From NCBI GenBank assembly GCA_964462035.1, contig CAYXAP010000027.1:1-64000 (forward strand): 64,000 bases of DNA, in the 5' to 3' direction. The notes below the pieces were generated by a model. The model searched no databases. It was not told the DNA's origin and saw only the letters and a program-made list of their open reading frames with translations. This document shows positions 16,263 to 23,291 of the stretch, piece after piece. This DNA is from UBA1660 sp964462035. Lineage in GTDB: Bacteria > Myxococcota_A > Polyangia > Polyangiales > Houyiibacteriaceae. Numbering within the stretch: the first letter of the stretch is position 1; the number at the start of each line of letters is the position of its first letter. Made by a program: the position numbers and the translations under genes.

Positions 16263-18701
16263 TCACTCCGCGGCTTCGCAACCGCTCACATGGTCGGAAT
16301 CCGGCACGATGCGAATCTCGGTGCCTTCGCCCACCAAACGCAGGGCCGGCGCGTCCGCGTGGCGCCCTTCGAGGAGCAGGCCCGCGAGCGGGGCCTCGAC
16401 CAGCCGGCCGACCACGCGGCGCATGGGCCGCGCGCCGAGCTCGGGGTCGAACCCACCGGCATCGAGGAGGGCGTCGATGGCGCTCCGCTCCCAGCCGATC
16501 TGGATCCCGCGGTCGGTGAGACGCTCGGCCAGCCCAGCCAGCATCCGGCGGGCGACCTCGGCCACCTCTTCGCGAGCGAGAGGCGCGAACACGAGCGGCT
16601 CGTCGATCCGGTTCCAGAGCTCGGGGGGCATCTGGGCGCGGGCCGCGGCGAGCACCCGTGCGCTGGCGGCGTCCTCCGGGGCTTCGCGGTCGCCGCCGAA
16701 GCCGATGCTCTTCTTCGGCGCGGGGCCGTGAGCGCCGAGGTTCGAGGTCATCACGACGATGGCCTTGGTGAAGTCGACCGTGCGGCCCTTGCCGTCCGTG
16801 AGGCGGCCCTCGTCGAGGAGCGCGAGGAGCGCGAGGAGCACGTCCGGGTGCGCCTTCTCGATCTCGTCGAGGAGGACCAGCTGGTGTGGGCGACGCCGCA
16901 CGGCTTCGGTGAGCTGGCCGCCGGCGTCATGGCCGACGTAGCCGGGAGGCGCGCCGAGGATGCGGCTGACCGCGTGGCGCTCGCCGAGCTCCGACATGTC
17001 GATGCGGGTCATCGGGCTGCCGGGGAAGTAGACCTCGGCGATCGCCTCCGCGAGGAGGGTCTTGCCGACGCCGGTCGGCCCGAGGAAGAGGAAGGTGCCG
17101 AGCGGCCGGCGACCCTTGAGCCCGGCGGCGCCCTTGCGGAGCGCGTCGGCGACGCGCGAGCGGATGGACTCGTGGCCCACGACCCGTTCGGCGAGGAGCC
17201 CCTCGAGGCGCATGAGACGCTCGCCGTCCTTCTGGAGTAGCCGCTCGGGGGCGAGCCCCGCCTGCTCGCCGACGACCGCGGCGATGGCCTTGGCGCCGAC
17301 CGCTCGGCCGCCGCGTCGCTTCGTCCGCGCCGCGGCCAGATCGAGGGCGCTGATGGCCTTGTCGGGCAGGTGCCCCTCGCTGAGGAAGCGCGAGGTCAGA
17401 TGGATCGCGGCCTCGAGGGCCTCTTCCTCGATGGGCAGGCCGTGGTGGGCCTCGTAGCGGGGTGCGATGCCCGCGAGGATCGCCTTGCACGCCTCGGCGC
17501 TGGGCTCGCCGACCCGGACCGGCGAGAAGCGGCGGGCGAGCGCCGGGTCCTTCTCGAAGCGGAGGCGGTACTCGCGCTCGGTGGTCGCACCGACGCAGGG
17601 CAGCTCACCGCGAGCGAGGGCGGCCTTGAGCTCGTGCGCGAGGTCGTCCGGGCCACCGTCACCACCGACGATGCCGTGGATCTCGTCGATGAAGAGCACG
17701 ACGCGCCCCTCGGAGCGGGTGACCTCCTCGCGGAGGCGCTTGATGCGCTCGGCGAGCGCACCCCGGACACCGGTACCGGTCACCAGGCCACCCGCGGAGA
17801 CCTCCACCAAGATCGTCTCGTCGAGACCGGCACAGCCCTCGCCGTCGGCGATGCGCTGGGCGAGGCCCTCGACGATCGCGGTCTTGCCGACGCCGGGCGG
17901 ACCCACGAGCACCGGGTTGTTGGCGCGGCGACGGGCGAGGATGTCGAGGAGCTGCTCGATCTCGTGCTCGCGCCCGATGACCGGGTCGAGGGCGCCGTCG
18001 ACGGCCAAGGCGCTCAGGTTGCGACCCAGCTGGCTCAGGAGCGGGAAACGGCGGGGATCGAGATGGAGACGCGGGATGCCATCGTCGCTCGGCGTCGCCG
18101 GCTCGGCGGTGGGCGGCGGCACCTGCGGGGCGGCCTCGGGCGGCGGCACTTGGGCAGGCGCGTCGCCCCTACGAGCGGCGGGTCGCGGCGCGCCGCGGCG
18201 CTTGTTGCGAGGCGGGGCGCTCTTGGCCGGCGTGGGCCGCTTGCGTCGCGGCGGCTGCCGCCAATCACGGCTGGCCTGCACGGGGCGTGGCTTGGCGACC
18301 TCGCTCGCGGTGGTCCCGGTGATACCTTCGAGCAATCGGGCGTGAACGCGTGCGGGACCGGCACCCATCTTCTGAAGGCTGCGATGGCCCGCGGTCCTCG
18401 AATCACGGGTGATCGCGAGGAGCAGATGGAGCGCCGATGCCTCGGAGCCGAGCTCTCGGGCGATCTGGTGTGAGCGTTCGAGGGTCCGGTCCAGCGTGGA
18501 GGCCGGCTCGGCGTCCACGACTCGCAAGGCATTGAGCAGGTCGGTCTCGCGGACCCCTTGCCCACTCAGCAGCGCACCCTCCGGGCCACCGCCCTGGAGC
18601 ATGACCAAGAGAAGATGTGCCGTGCTCGGTCGCTGCCCGCGCCGCTGCGCCGCCCGGCGCGCTCGGGCTACGAGACCGTTCAAGCTGGACCCCGCGTTCA
18701 T
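16263..18701 (-). CDS. Clp-family AAA+ unfoldase, ClpC/ClpA-like, without M-domain (812 aa)
   Basis: An ATP-driven protein-unfolding ring subunit. It has an N-terminal Clp-N repeat domain (about 1-130) and a Pro/Arg/Ala-rich flexible linker (about 138-210). AAA-1 has Walker A GPPGVGKT (about 267-274) and Walker B VVLFIDEIH. AAA-2 has GPTGVGKT (about 541-548), VLLDEIEKAHPDV and a sensor-2 GARPMRR. The middle coiled coil of ClpB is absent. The ATG at 18701 was chosen because GGGAGG lies four bases upstream; an ATG at 18719 lacks one. There is no adjacent clpP or clpS. The lineage-specific linker and the pairing with a kinase suggest a specialised paralogue rather than the housekeeping ClpB. ClpP binding cannot be decided by eye. 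Confidence 0.88.
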   Translation of the reverse strand: MNAGSSLNGLVARARRAAQRRGQRPSTAHLLLVMLQGGGPEGALLSGQGVRETDLLNALRVVDAEPASTLDRTLERSHQIARELGSEASALHLLLAITRDSRTAGHRSLQKMGAGPARVHARLLEGITGTTASEVAKPRPVQASRDWRQPPRRKRPTPAKSAPPRNKRRGAPRPAARRGDAPAQVPPPEAAPQVPPPTAEPATPSDDGIPRLHLDPRRFPLLSQLGRNLSALAVDGALDPVIGREHEIEQLLDILARRRANNPVLVGPPGVGKTAIVEGLAQRIADGEGCAGLDETILVEVSAGGLVTGTGVRGALAERIKRLREEVTRSEGRVVLFIDEIHGIVGGDGGPDDLAHELKAALARGELPCVGATTEREYRLRFEKDPALARRFSPVRVGEPSAEACKAILAGIAPRYEAHHGLPIEEEALEAAIHLTSRFLSEGHLPDKAISALDLAAARTKRRGGRAVGAKAIAAVVGEQAGLAPERLLQKDGERLMRLEGLLAERVVGHESIRSRVADALRKGAAGLKGRRPLGTFLFLGPTGVGKTLLAEAIAEVYFPGSPMTRIDMSELGERHAVSRILGAPPGYVGHDAGGQLTEAVRRRPHQLVLLDEIEKAHPDVLLALLALLDEGRLTDGKGRTVDFTKAIVVMTSNLGAHGPAPKKSIGFGGDREAPEDAASARVLAAARAQMPPELWNRIDEPLVFAPLAREEVAEVARRMLAGLAERLTDRGIQIGWERSAIDALLDAGGFDPELGARPMRRVVGRLVEAPLAGLLLEGRHADAPALRLVGEGTEIRIVPDSDHVSGCEAAE

Positions 18702-18978
18702 CGTGCCTCCCGGTGCCATGTCGCCCGGAACGGAGCGAGAGGGAGCGCAATTGCTCCGTCGATCCGGCCCTTTGGCACCTGCCTGGGACTAACGTGAGAA
18801 GGGCGCTTCGCCCAAGTTTCTGGCGAGCCTGGAGCGACCTCAGCGGCATTTTGAATGCCGGGGGGACTCGGTCGTCCAAGGGCCCCGGATGGAGAGCGCG
18901 GCCGGGATCTGGTAGTTTCGCGGCCGCACGTGGTCCCTGAACGGGGCCGGTGGTGTGGATGAGACAGAGAGGACGAAG

Positions 18979-19527
18979 ATGTTGAAGAGGTTCCGAAACG
19001 CGCGATTGGGGCCCTGGCTGCTGGGCCTGGCTGCGCTGACGCTGGTCGTCGGCGCGAGCGGTTACGCGATGACGACCCCCACGGCCGAGGCTCAGCGCCT
19101 GCGGGCCCAGGTCTACATCACCCAGAACCGGATCCCCCGTCGGCTCACCGAGCGTGGTCTGATCCGCTTCGCCCGCGGCCATCGGGCCCGGCGTCTCCGC
19201 GAGACGACCGAGCAGCCGATCCCCGAGCGGAAGTGGAAGGCCGAGATGGTCGTGAGCTTCAACCGACCGGTGGGCGACCTGGAGTTCCAGGGGCTCTTCT
19301 ACGACATGGAAGGCGGCGCTCGCCGCTTCATCGGGCCGCCGATGAGCGTGTTCGTGAACAACCGCGACGAGAAGACCTTCGTGCAGCGGCTCCGCCTCGA
19401 GCGGCCACAGTTCAAGCCGAACAACCGCTACGAGATCGTGATCACGGTCCGACGCAACGAGGTGGGCCGGGCCCGCTTCGAGACCATCGGTGAGCGAGTC
19501 CAGCACACCGGCGAAGTGAACTTCTAA
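18979..19527 (+). CDS. Exported protein of unknown function (182 aa)
   Basis: The ATG at 18979 follows AGAGAGGA with proper spacing; an in-frame GTG at 18955 has no ribosome site. The N-terminus is a signal peptide or single anchor (basic MLKRFRNAR, hydrophobic LLGLAALTLVVGASGYA, cleavage near AEA-Q). The mature part is basic and likely beta-rich, with FNRPVGDLEFQGLFYDMEGG and EIVITVRR. I do not recognise the family. It stands alone, divergent from the Clp-kinase operon, with a 9-bp perfect hairpin directly after its stop. Confidence 0.7.
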   Translation: MLKRFRNARLGPWLLGLAALTLVVGASGYAMTTPTAEAQRLRAQVYITQNRIPRRLTERGLIRFARGHRARRLRETTEQPIPERKWKAEMVVSFNRPVGDLEFQGLFYDMEGGARRFIGPPMSVFVNNRDEKTFVQRLRLERPQFKPNNRYEIVITVRRNEVGRARFETIGERVQHTGEVNF

Positions 19528-19881
19528 TTGGGGGTTTGATGCAAACCCCCGCCTTGCTCGGGCGAAGCCCGAGACTGCGGCTCCCCCGACTCCGTGCGCN
19601 NNNNNNNNNNNNNNNNNNNNNNNNNNNNNNNNNNNNNNNNNNNNNNNNNNNNNNNNNNNNNNNNNNNNNNNNNNNNNNNNNNNNNNNNNNNNNNNNNNNC
19701 GACTCCGTGCGCTTCGCGCACGCCCTCGCTTCGCTCGGGCACTCGGCCTTCGGCCTCGTGACCACCGTTCGATGCACACCCCCGCCTTGCTCGGGCGAAG
19801 CCCGAGACTGCGGCTCCCCCGACTCCGTGCGCTTCGCGCACGCCCTCGCTTCGCTCGGGCACTCGGCCTTCGGCGGTTCCG
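19528..19881. repeat. 120-bp palindromic tandem repeat array with assembly gap (19600-19699)
   Basis: This 354-bp gene-free stretch holds copies of a 120-bp unit (starts at 19538 and 19771, the latter offset by the gap). Each unit is a string of short hairpins with GAA or TTC loops, e.g. CTCGGGC-GAA-GCCCGAG and CGTGCGC-TTC-GCGCACG. The first unit begins in a perfect 9-bp stem (GGGGGTTTG/CAAACCCCC, 19530-19550, loop ATG) that starts two bases after the upstream stop codon. The 100 N are a placeholder. The two contig ends share the 13-mer CGACTCCGTGCGC, and merging them restores an exact 120-bp period. Open frames through the array (e.g. reading ACAKRTESGEPQSR) are not genes. Confidence 0.85.
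19530..19550 (+). terminator. Hairpin directly after stop codon, possible terminator
   Basis: A 9-bp perfect stem, G5T3G with CA3C5, closed by a three-base loop, two bases after the TAA. There is no T-tract downstream, so it may be an RNA-stabilising 3' end or part of the repeat rather than a classical intrinsic terminator. Confidence 0.35.
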
Positions 19882-20592
19882 ATGACGCGCTTCGCCGTCC
19901 TGGTCCTGGCCCTGGCGGCGGGGTTGCCTGCGTTGGCGGGCGCCGACGAGAGTCCGTCGAGGGCTCGCGCGTGGCTCGTCCCCGAGACACCGGCGGCTCG
20001 GGGGAGCCTGGATGTCGAGGGCGCGACGATGCCCGCCTCGAGCGGCTGGGGCTTCGTCGATCTCGAGGCGGACGACCCGAGCGGCTTCATGGCCCGTGCG
20101 GAGCTCGGCAAGGAGCTCTGGCGGGCCGAAGACTCACTGCGGACCTTCGGGACCCTGGCTCTCGGCTGGCGGTGGAAGCGCCCCTTCGAGACTGGCCTGA
20201 CCGCGGTCCTGGTCACCGACCCGACCACCGAGCCAGGCGCGGGCGGTCCGGGCTTCTACCTCGGCGCCGGAAGACCGGAGGGGGTCCGAGCCAACCTGAT
20301 CCTCGCCAACGTCTTCGGGGGCTACGCACAGTCGATCGTGCTCGGCTACGAGCTCCAGCTGCCGATCCTGGTTCGCCCGCGAGTCCGCATCGCGCTTCGT
20401 GGCCGCGGCTTCTTCTCCAGCCCCAGCCCGCACACCTCCGTGCACCGCGTCTCGCTCCAGTGCCTGATCGACCGGCGCTGGGCGCTCCAGGCCGGCGCCG
20501 TCTTCGATCGCCGTCCACCCGGCGGTCTCGCCGACCCGCTCCAAGACCACGGCCGTGGCCTCCTCGTCGGCCTCGGCACCCGCATGCACTAG
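19882..20592 (+). CDS. Exported protein of unknown function, probable barrel-like (236 aa)
   Basis: A clear signal peptide (MTRFAVLVLALAAGLPALAGA, cleavage near residue 21). The mature part has alternating hydrophobic and polar residues with repeated Gly/aromatic motifs (TLALGWRWKRPF, LIDRRWALQAGAVF) and ends GRGLLVGLGTRMH, consistent with a small outer-membrane or periplasmic beta protein. The family is not recognised. The start codon follows the last hairpin of the repeat array by a few bases and no ribosome site is visible, so expression may depend on the array. The stop is followed by GGACGCTCGCTCTCGAG, part of the interspersed 3'-end motif. Confidence 0.65.
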   Translation: MTRFAVLVLALAAGLPALAGADESPSRARAWLVPETPAARGSLDVEGATMPASSGWGFVDLEADDPSGFMARAELGKELWRAEDSLRTFGTLALGWRWKRPFETGLTAVLVTDPTTEPGAGGPGFYLGAGRPEGVRANLILANVFGGYAQSIVLGYELQLPILVRPRVRIALRGRGFFSSPSPHTSVHRVSLQCLIDRRWALQAGAVFDRRPPGGLADPLQDHGRGLLVGLGTRMH

Positions 20593-20667
20593 GGACGCTC
20601 GCTCTCGAGCGCCTCCGGGGCCTGGGTGGTGCTTGGATGGAAGGCGCGGGGGTGGTAGCTCACCATC

Positions 20668-21669
20668 GTGGCTGAGATTCAGGACGTGCTTCGGGAGCTG
20701 GAGAGCGGGAAGGTCCGGCCGGTGCTGGTGCTGGTGGGCACCGAGACGCTGCTGATCGAACGCGCCGTCGCCGCGGCGAAGTCCGCGACCGTCGGCGGCC
20801 AGGGCGTGGCCGGCTTCAACGAGGACCTCTTCCAGGGCGACCAGACCGAAGGGCAGACGGTCGCCAACGCCGCGCGCACGATGCCGATGATGGCCGACAA
20901 GCGCTTCGTGCTCGTGCGGCGGGTCGACAAGATGAAGGGCGAGTCTCACGCGGTGCTCGCCGACTACCTGAAGGACCCGGCGCCGGAGGCCTGCGTGGTG
21001 CTCGTCGCAAAGAAGCTCGACGGCAACGGGAAGCTGTCACGCGCCGCCAAGAAGGCAGGCTGCCGCTTCGACGCCAAGCCGTTGAAGATGGGGGCGGTCC
21101 GCCAGCTCGCCGTCAACGAAGCGAAGGCGAAGGGCCACCAGCTCCCTTCGGACGCCGCGCACGCGCTCATCGACGCCGTGGGCGAGGACCTCTCCGCGAT
21201 GGGCGACGCGCTCGAGCGCCTCTCGCTCTACGTCGGGCCGGGTCAGCGGATCGATCTCGCCGCGGTCGAGGCCACGGTCAGCCGGGTCCGTGTCGATACG
21301 GTCTGGCAGCTGGTCGACGCCGTCAGCCTGCGGGACACACGGAAAGCCACCGCAGCCGCCGCGTCGCTGCTGGCTGGGCGCGAGCCGCCGCTGCGGATCC
21401 TCGCGCTCGTGTCCCGACAGCTCCGAGTGGTCGCACGGATGCGTGGCGCGCTCGCCCAAGGGATGGACGGCAAGGAGGCCACGAAGGTCGCGGGCGCCCC
21501 ACCCTTCAAGGCGCGCGCGCTCACGGAGGCAGCACGTCGCTTCAAGCTCCGCGACCTCGAGCGAGCCTTCGCCGCGCTCGCCGAGACCGATCTGCTGCTG
21601 AAAGGCAGCAAGGAGCCGGACGACGTAGTGCTCCAGCGGCTCGTGCTCGACCTCTGCCGCGCGGCGTAG
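20668..21669 (+). CDS. holA: DNA polymerase III delta subunit (clamp-loader)
   Basis: A 333-aa HolA-type protein, the wrench subunit that opens the beta clamp. Features: N-terminal VLVLVGTETLLIERAV (degenerate P-loop region), the FNEDLFQGD segment, VRRVDKMKGE, and the C-terminal helical collar domain with LKGSKEPDDVVLQRLVLDLC. The length is normal for the family. It starts with GTG at 20668. It is followed after 37 bp by an unrelated oxidoreductase on the same strand. Confidence 0.9.
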   Translation: MAEIQDVLRELESGKVRPVLVLVGTETLLIERAVAAAKSATVGGQGVAGFNEDLFQGDQTEGQTVANAARTMPMMADKRFVLVRRVDKMKGESHAVLADYLKDPAPEACVVLVAKKLDGNGKLSRAAKKAGCRFDAKPLKMGAVRQLAVNEAKAKGHQLPSDAAHALIDAVGEDLSAMGDALERLSLYVGPGQRIDLAAVEATVSRVRVDTVWQLVDAVSLRDTRKATAAAASLLAGREPPLRILALVSRQLRVVARMRGALAQGMDGKEATKVAGAPPFKARALTEAARRFKLRDLERAFAALAETDLLLKGSKEPDDVVLQRLVLDLCRAA

Positions 21670-21706
21670 CGCGTCACGCTCGCCCCATTCGATCGAACTC
21701 ACGAGC

Positions 21707-22726
21707 GTGAAGCTCTCCGTCCTCGACCTGGCGCCCATCGCCTCCGGCAGCGACGCACCCACCGCTCTGCGGCGGGTGAGCGAGCTGGCGCAGCGCGCCG
21801 AAGCGCTCGGCTACCACCGCTTCTGGCTCGCAGAGCACCACGGTCTGCCGAGCATCGCGAGCGCGGCTCCGGAAGTGCTGATCGAGCACGTCGCCAGTCG
21901 CACCGAGCGCATCCGCGTCGGCTCCGGCGGCGTGATGCTCCCGAACCACGCGCCACTCGCAGTCGCCGAGCGCTATCTGACGCTCGAAGCGCTGCACCCC
22001 GGCCGCATCGATCTGGGTGTCGGGCGCGCCGCCGGGACCACCCCAGTCACTGCTCACGCGCTCCGCTCGGCGGATCCGGAGAAGTACCCGCGCCAGCTCC
22101 GCGAGGTGATGGCCTTCGCGGGCCAGGGCTTCCCCGAGGACCACCCCTACGCCGGGATCGACGTGGTGCCCTCGGGCGTGCCCCTCCCGCCGATGTGGCT
22201 GCTCGGGTCGAGCGGTGGCAGCGCCGAGCTCGCCGGCCGCGTCGGCGCTGGCTATGCCTTCGCGCACCACTTCAGCCCGACCCCCGCGGGGCCAGCGCTA
22301 CGGCGCTACCGCGAGTCCTTCGTCCCCTCCCCCCACTTCCCGAAACCGCGAGTGATGTTGGCGGTGTCGGTCTTCTGTGCCGAGACCGCCACCGAGGCCG
22401 AGCGACTGGCGTCCGCCACCGGGCTCGTCTTCGTCCGGCTGCGGACCGGTACCCCGGGACCGATCCCGAGCCCCGAGGAGGCGGCCGCCCACCCGCTGAA
22501 CGCGCTCGAGAAGCGCTTCGTCCAGCCGATCCTCGATCTGCAGATCGTCGGAGACCCGGCCACGGTCAAAGCTCGACTGCAGGCGATCGTCGAGCAGACG
22601 GGGGCGAACGAGCTGATGATCAGCACGGTGATGCACGACCCGGCCGCACGACTGCGCAGCTACGAGCTCGTGGCGGAAGCCTTCGGCGCCGACCTGGGCA
22701 CCGAGCCCACCGCCGCCCACCCTTGA
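21707..22726 (+). CDS. LLM-class flavin-dependent oxidoreductase
   Basis: A luciferase-like monooxygenase fold (339 aa). Typical family motifs are FWLAEHHGLPSIASAAPEV, IRVGSGGVMLPNHAPLAVAE, LHPGRIDLGVGRAAG and LLGSSGGSAELAGRVG. It resembles the single-component MsnO8/YhbW group that uses FMNH2 or F420; the substrate is unknown. The start is GTG at 21707. It is not a light-producing luciferase: there is no luxCDE around it. It is convergent with rpsT, with the shared hairpin at 22840-22872 between them. Confidence 0.85.
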   Translation: MKLSVLDLAPIASGSDAPTALRRVSELAQRAEALGYHRFWLAEHHGLPSIASAAPEVLIEHVASRTERIRVGSGGVMLPNHAPLAVAERYLTLEALHPGRIDLGVGRAAGTTPVTAHALRSADPEKYPRQLREVMAFAGQGFPEDHPYAGIDVVPSGVPLPPMWLLGSSGGSAELAGRVGAGYAFAHHFSPTPAGPALRRYRESFVPSPHFPKPRVMLAVSVFCAETATEAERLASATGLVFVRLRTGTPGPIPSPEEAAAHPLNALEKRFVQPILDLQIVGDPATVKARLQAIVEQTGANELMISTVMHDPAARLRSYELVAEAFGADLGTEPTAAHP

Positions 22727-22839
22727 TGCTCGCGCCGCCGACGTGATCCGGTCCGCCCACATCGGGAAAGCCGTCGGTGTGGGTCCAGCTCTCTTCGTGG
22801 TGCTCTCGCTGGGAACGTCGTTCCTGCGGACGAAACGCG

Positions 22840-22872
22840 AAAAGCGCGGGCCCTCTCGGGTCCGCGCTCTTT
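22840..22872 (-). terminator. Rho-independent terminator of rpsT
   Basis: A 10-bp GC-rich stem (22844-22853 with 22858-22867, one G-T pair) and a TCTC loop. On the minus strand it is followed by four T residues. It lies 35 bp beyond the rpsT stop. On the plus strand a CTTT follows, so it may also serve the LLM gene weakly. Confidence 0.8.
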
Positions 22873-22906
22873 CGATCGGCCGAAGCCGGTGCCGGTCAGG
22901 CCAGTC

Positions 22907-23170
22907 TCAGCTCATCGACGCGACCTGCGTGGACAGGCGCGAGATGTACCGGGAGCCGGTCTTGCGGTGGTAGACGCCCTTGCTGACCGCCATGTCGATG
23001 CGGCGGGTGGCCTTGGCGAGCGCGGCCTCGGCGGCGGACTTGTCGCCGGCCTCGATGGCTTCGCGGACGGCCTTCACGTAGCTCCGCATGGTGGTGCGGA
23101 TGTGCTTGTTGCGGGCGGTGCGCTTGATGGTCTGACGAATGCGCTTCTTGGAGCTGGCGTGGTTGGCCAT
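22907..23170 (-). CDS. rpsT: 30S ribosomal protein S20
   Basis: The 87-aa basic, helical primary rRNA-binding protein of the small subunit. It is recognised from MANHASSKKRIRQ at the start, RNKHIRTTMRSYVKAV and the C-terminal KGVYHRKTGSRYISRL. It is monocistronic: its own promoter (23230-23258) and terminator (22840-22872) flank it. The leader between them contains a strong hairpin that may be used for autoregulation, as is known for S20 in enterobacteria, although the sequence here is unrelated to theirs. Confidence 0.97.
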   Translation of the reverse strand: MANHASSKKRIRQTIKRTARNKHIRTTMRSYVKAVREAIEAGDKSAAEAALAKATRRIDMAVSKGVYHRKTGSRYISRLSTQVASMS

Positions 23171-23195
23171 GGTTCTATGCTTTCCAGAGACGAAA

Positions 23196-23213
23196 CCCCT
23201 CCCGAGGAAGGGG
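23196..23213 (-). promoter_or_regulatory. Stable hairpin in the rpsT 5' leader
   Basis: Reading the minus strand, CCCCTTCC pairs with GGGAGGGG around a tight CTCG turn (7-8 bp with one G-T). It lies about 25 nt upstream of the rpsT ATG and after the predicted transcription start. It could act in translational feedback or RNA stability; function inferred only. Confidence 0.45.
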
Positions 23214-23229
23214 GAAAGTGAGAGGCGGC

Positions 23230-23258
23230 GAAATAGCTGGGGTGAGTGGGGCTGTCAA
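23230..23258 (-). promoter_or_regulatory. sigma70-type promoter of rpsT
   Basis: On the minus strand a perfect TTGACA (-35, 23253-23258) is followed after exactly 17 bp by TATTTC (-10, 23230-23235). It lies about 60 nt before the rpsT start codon. It is the best-looking promoter in the window. Confidence 0.8.
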
Positions 23259-23291
23259 GCGGAGGGGGCCCATTTCGGGCCTCCGGAGCGC

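Noticed and set aside
16263..18701. ClpV of a type VI secretion system
   Set aside because: No tss genes are found in the window; the ClpC/ClpA-like layout fits better.
19528..19881. CRISPR array or coding repeat
   Set aside because: The 120-bp units are adjacent without unique spacers, and the open frames through them are just translations of hairpins.
21707..22726. Bacterial bioluminescence gene
   Set aside because: It is luciferase-like in fold only; no luxB partner or fatty-acid reductase genes are present.
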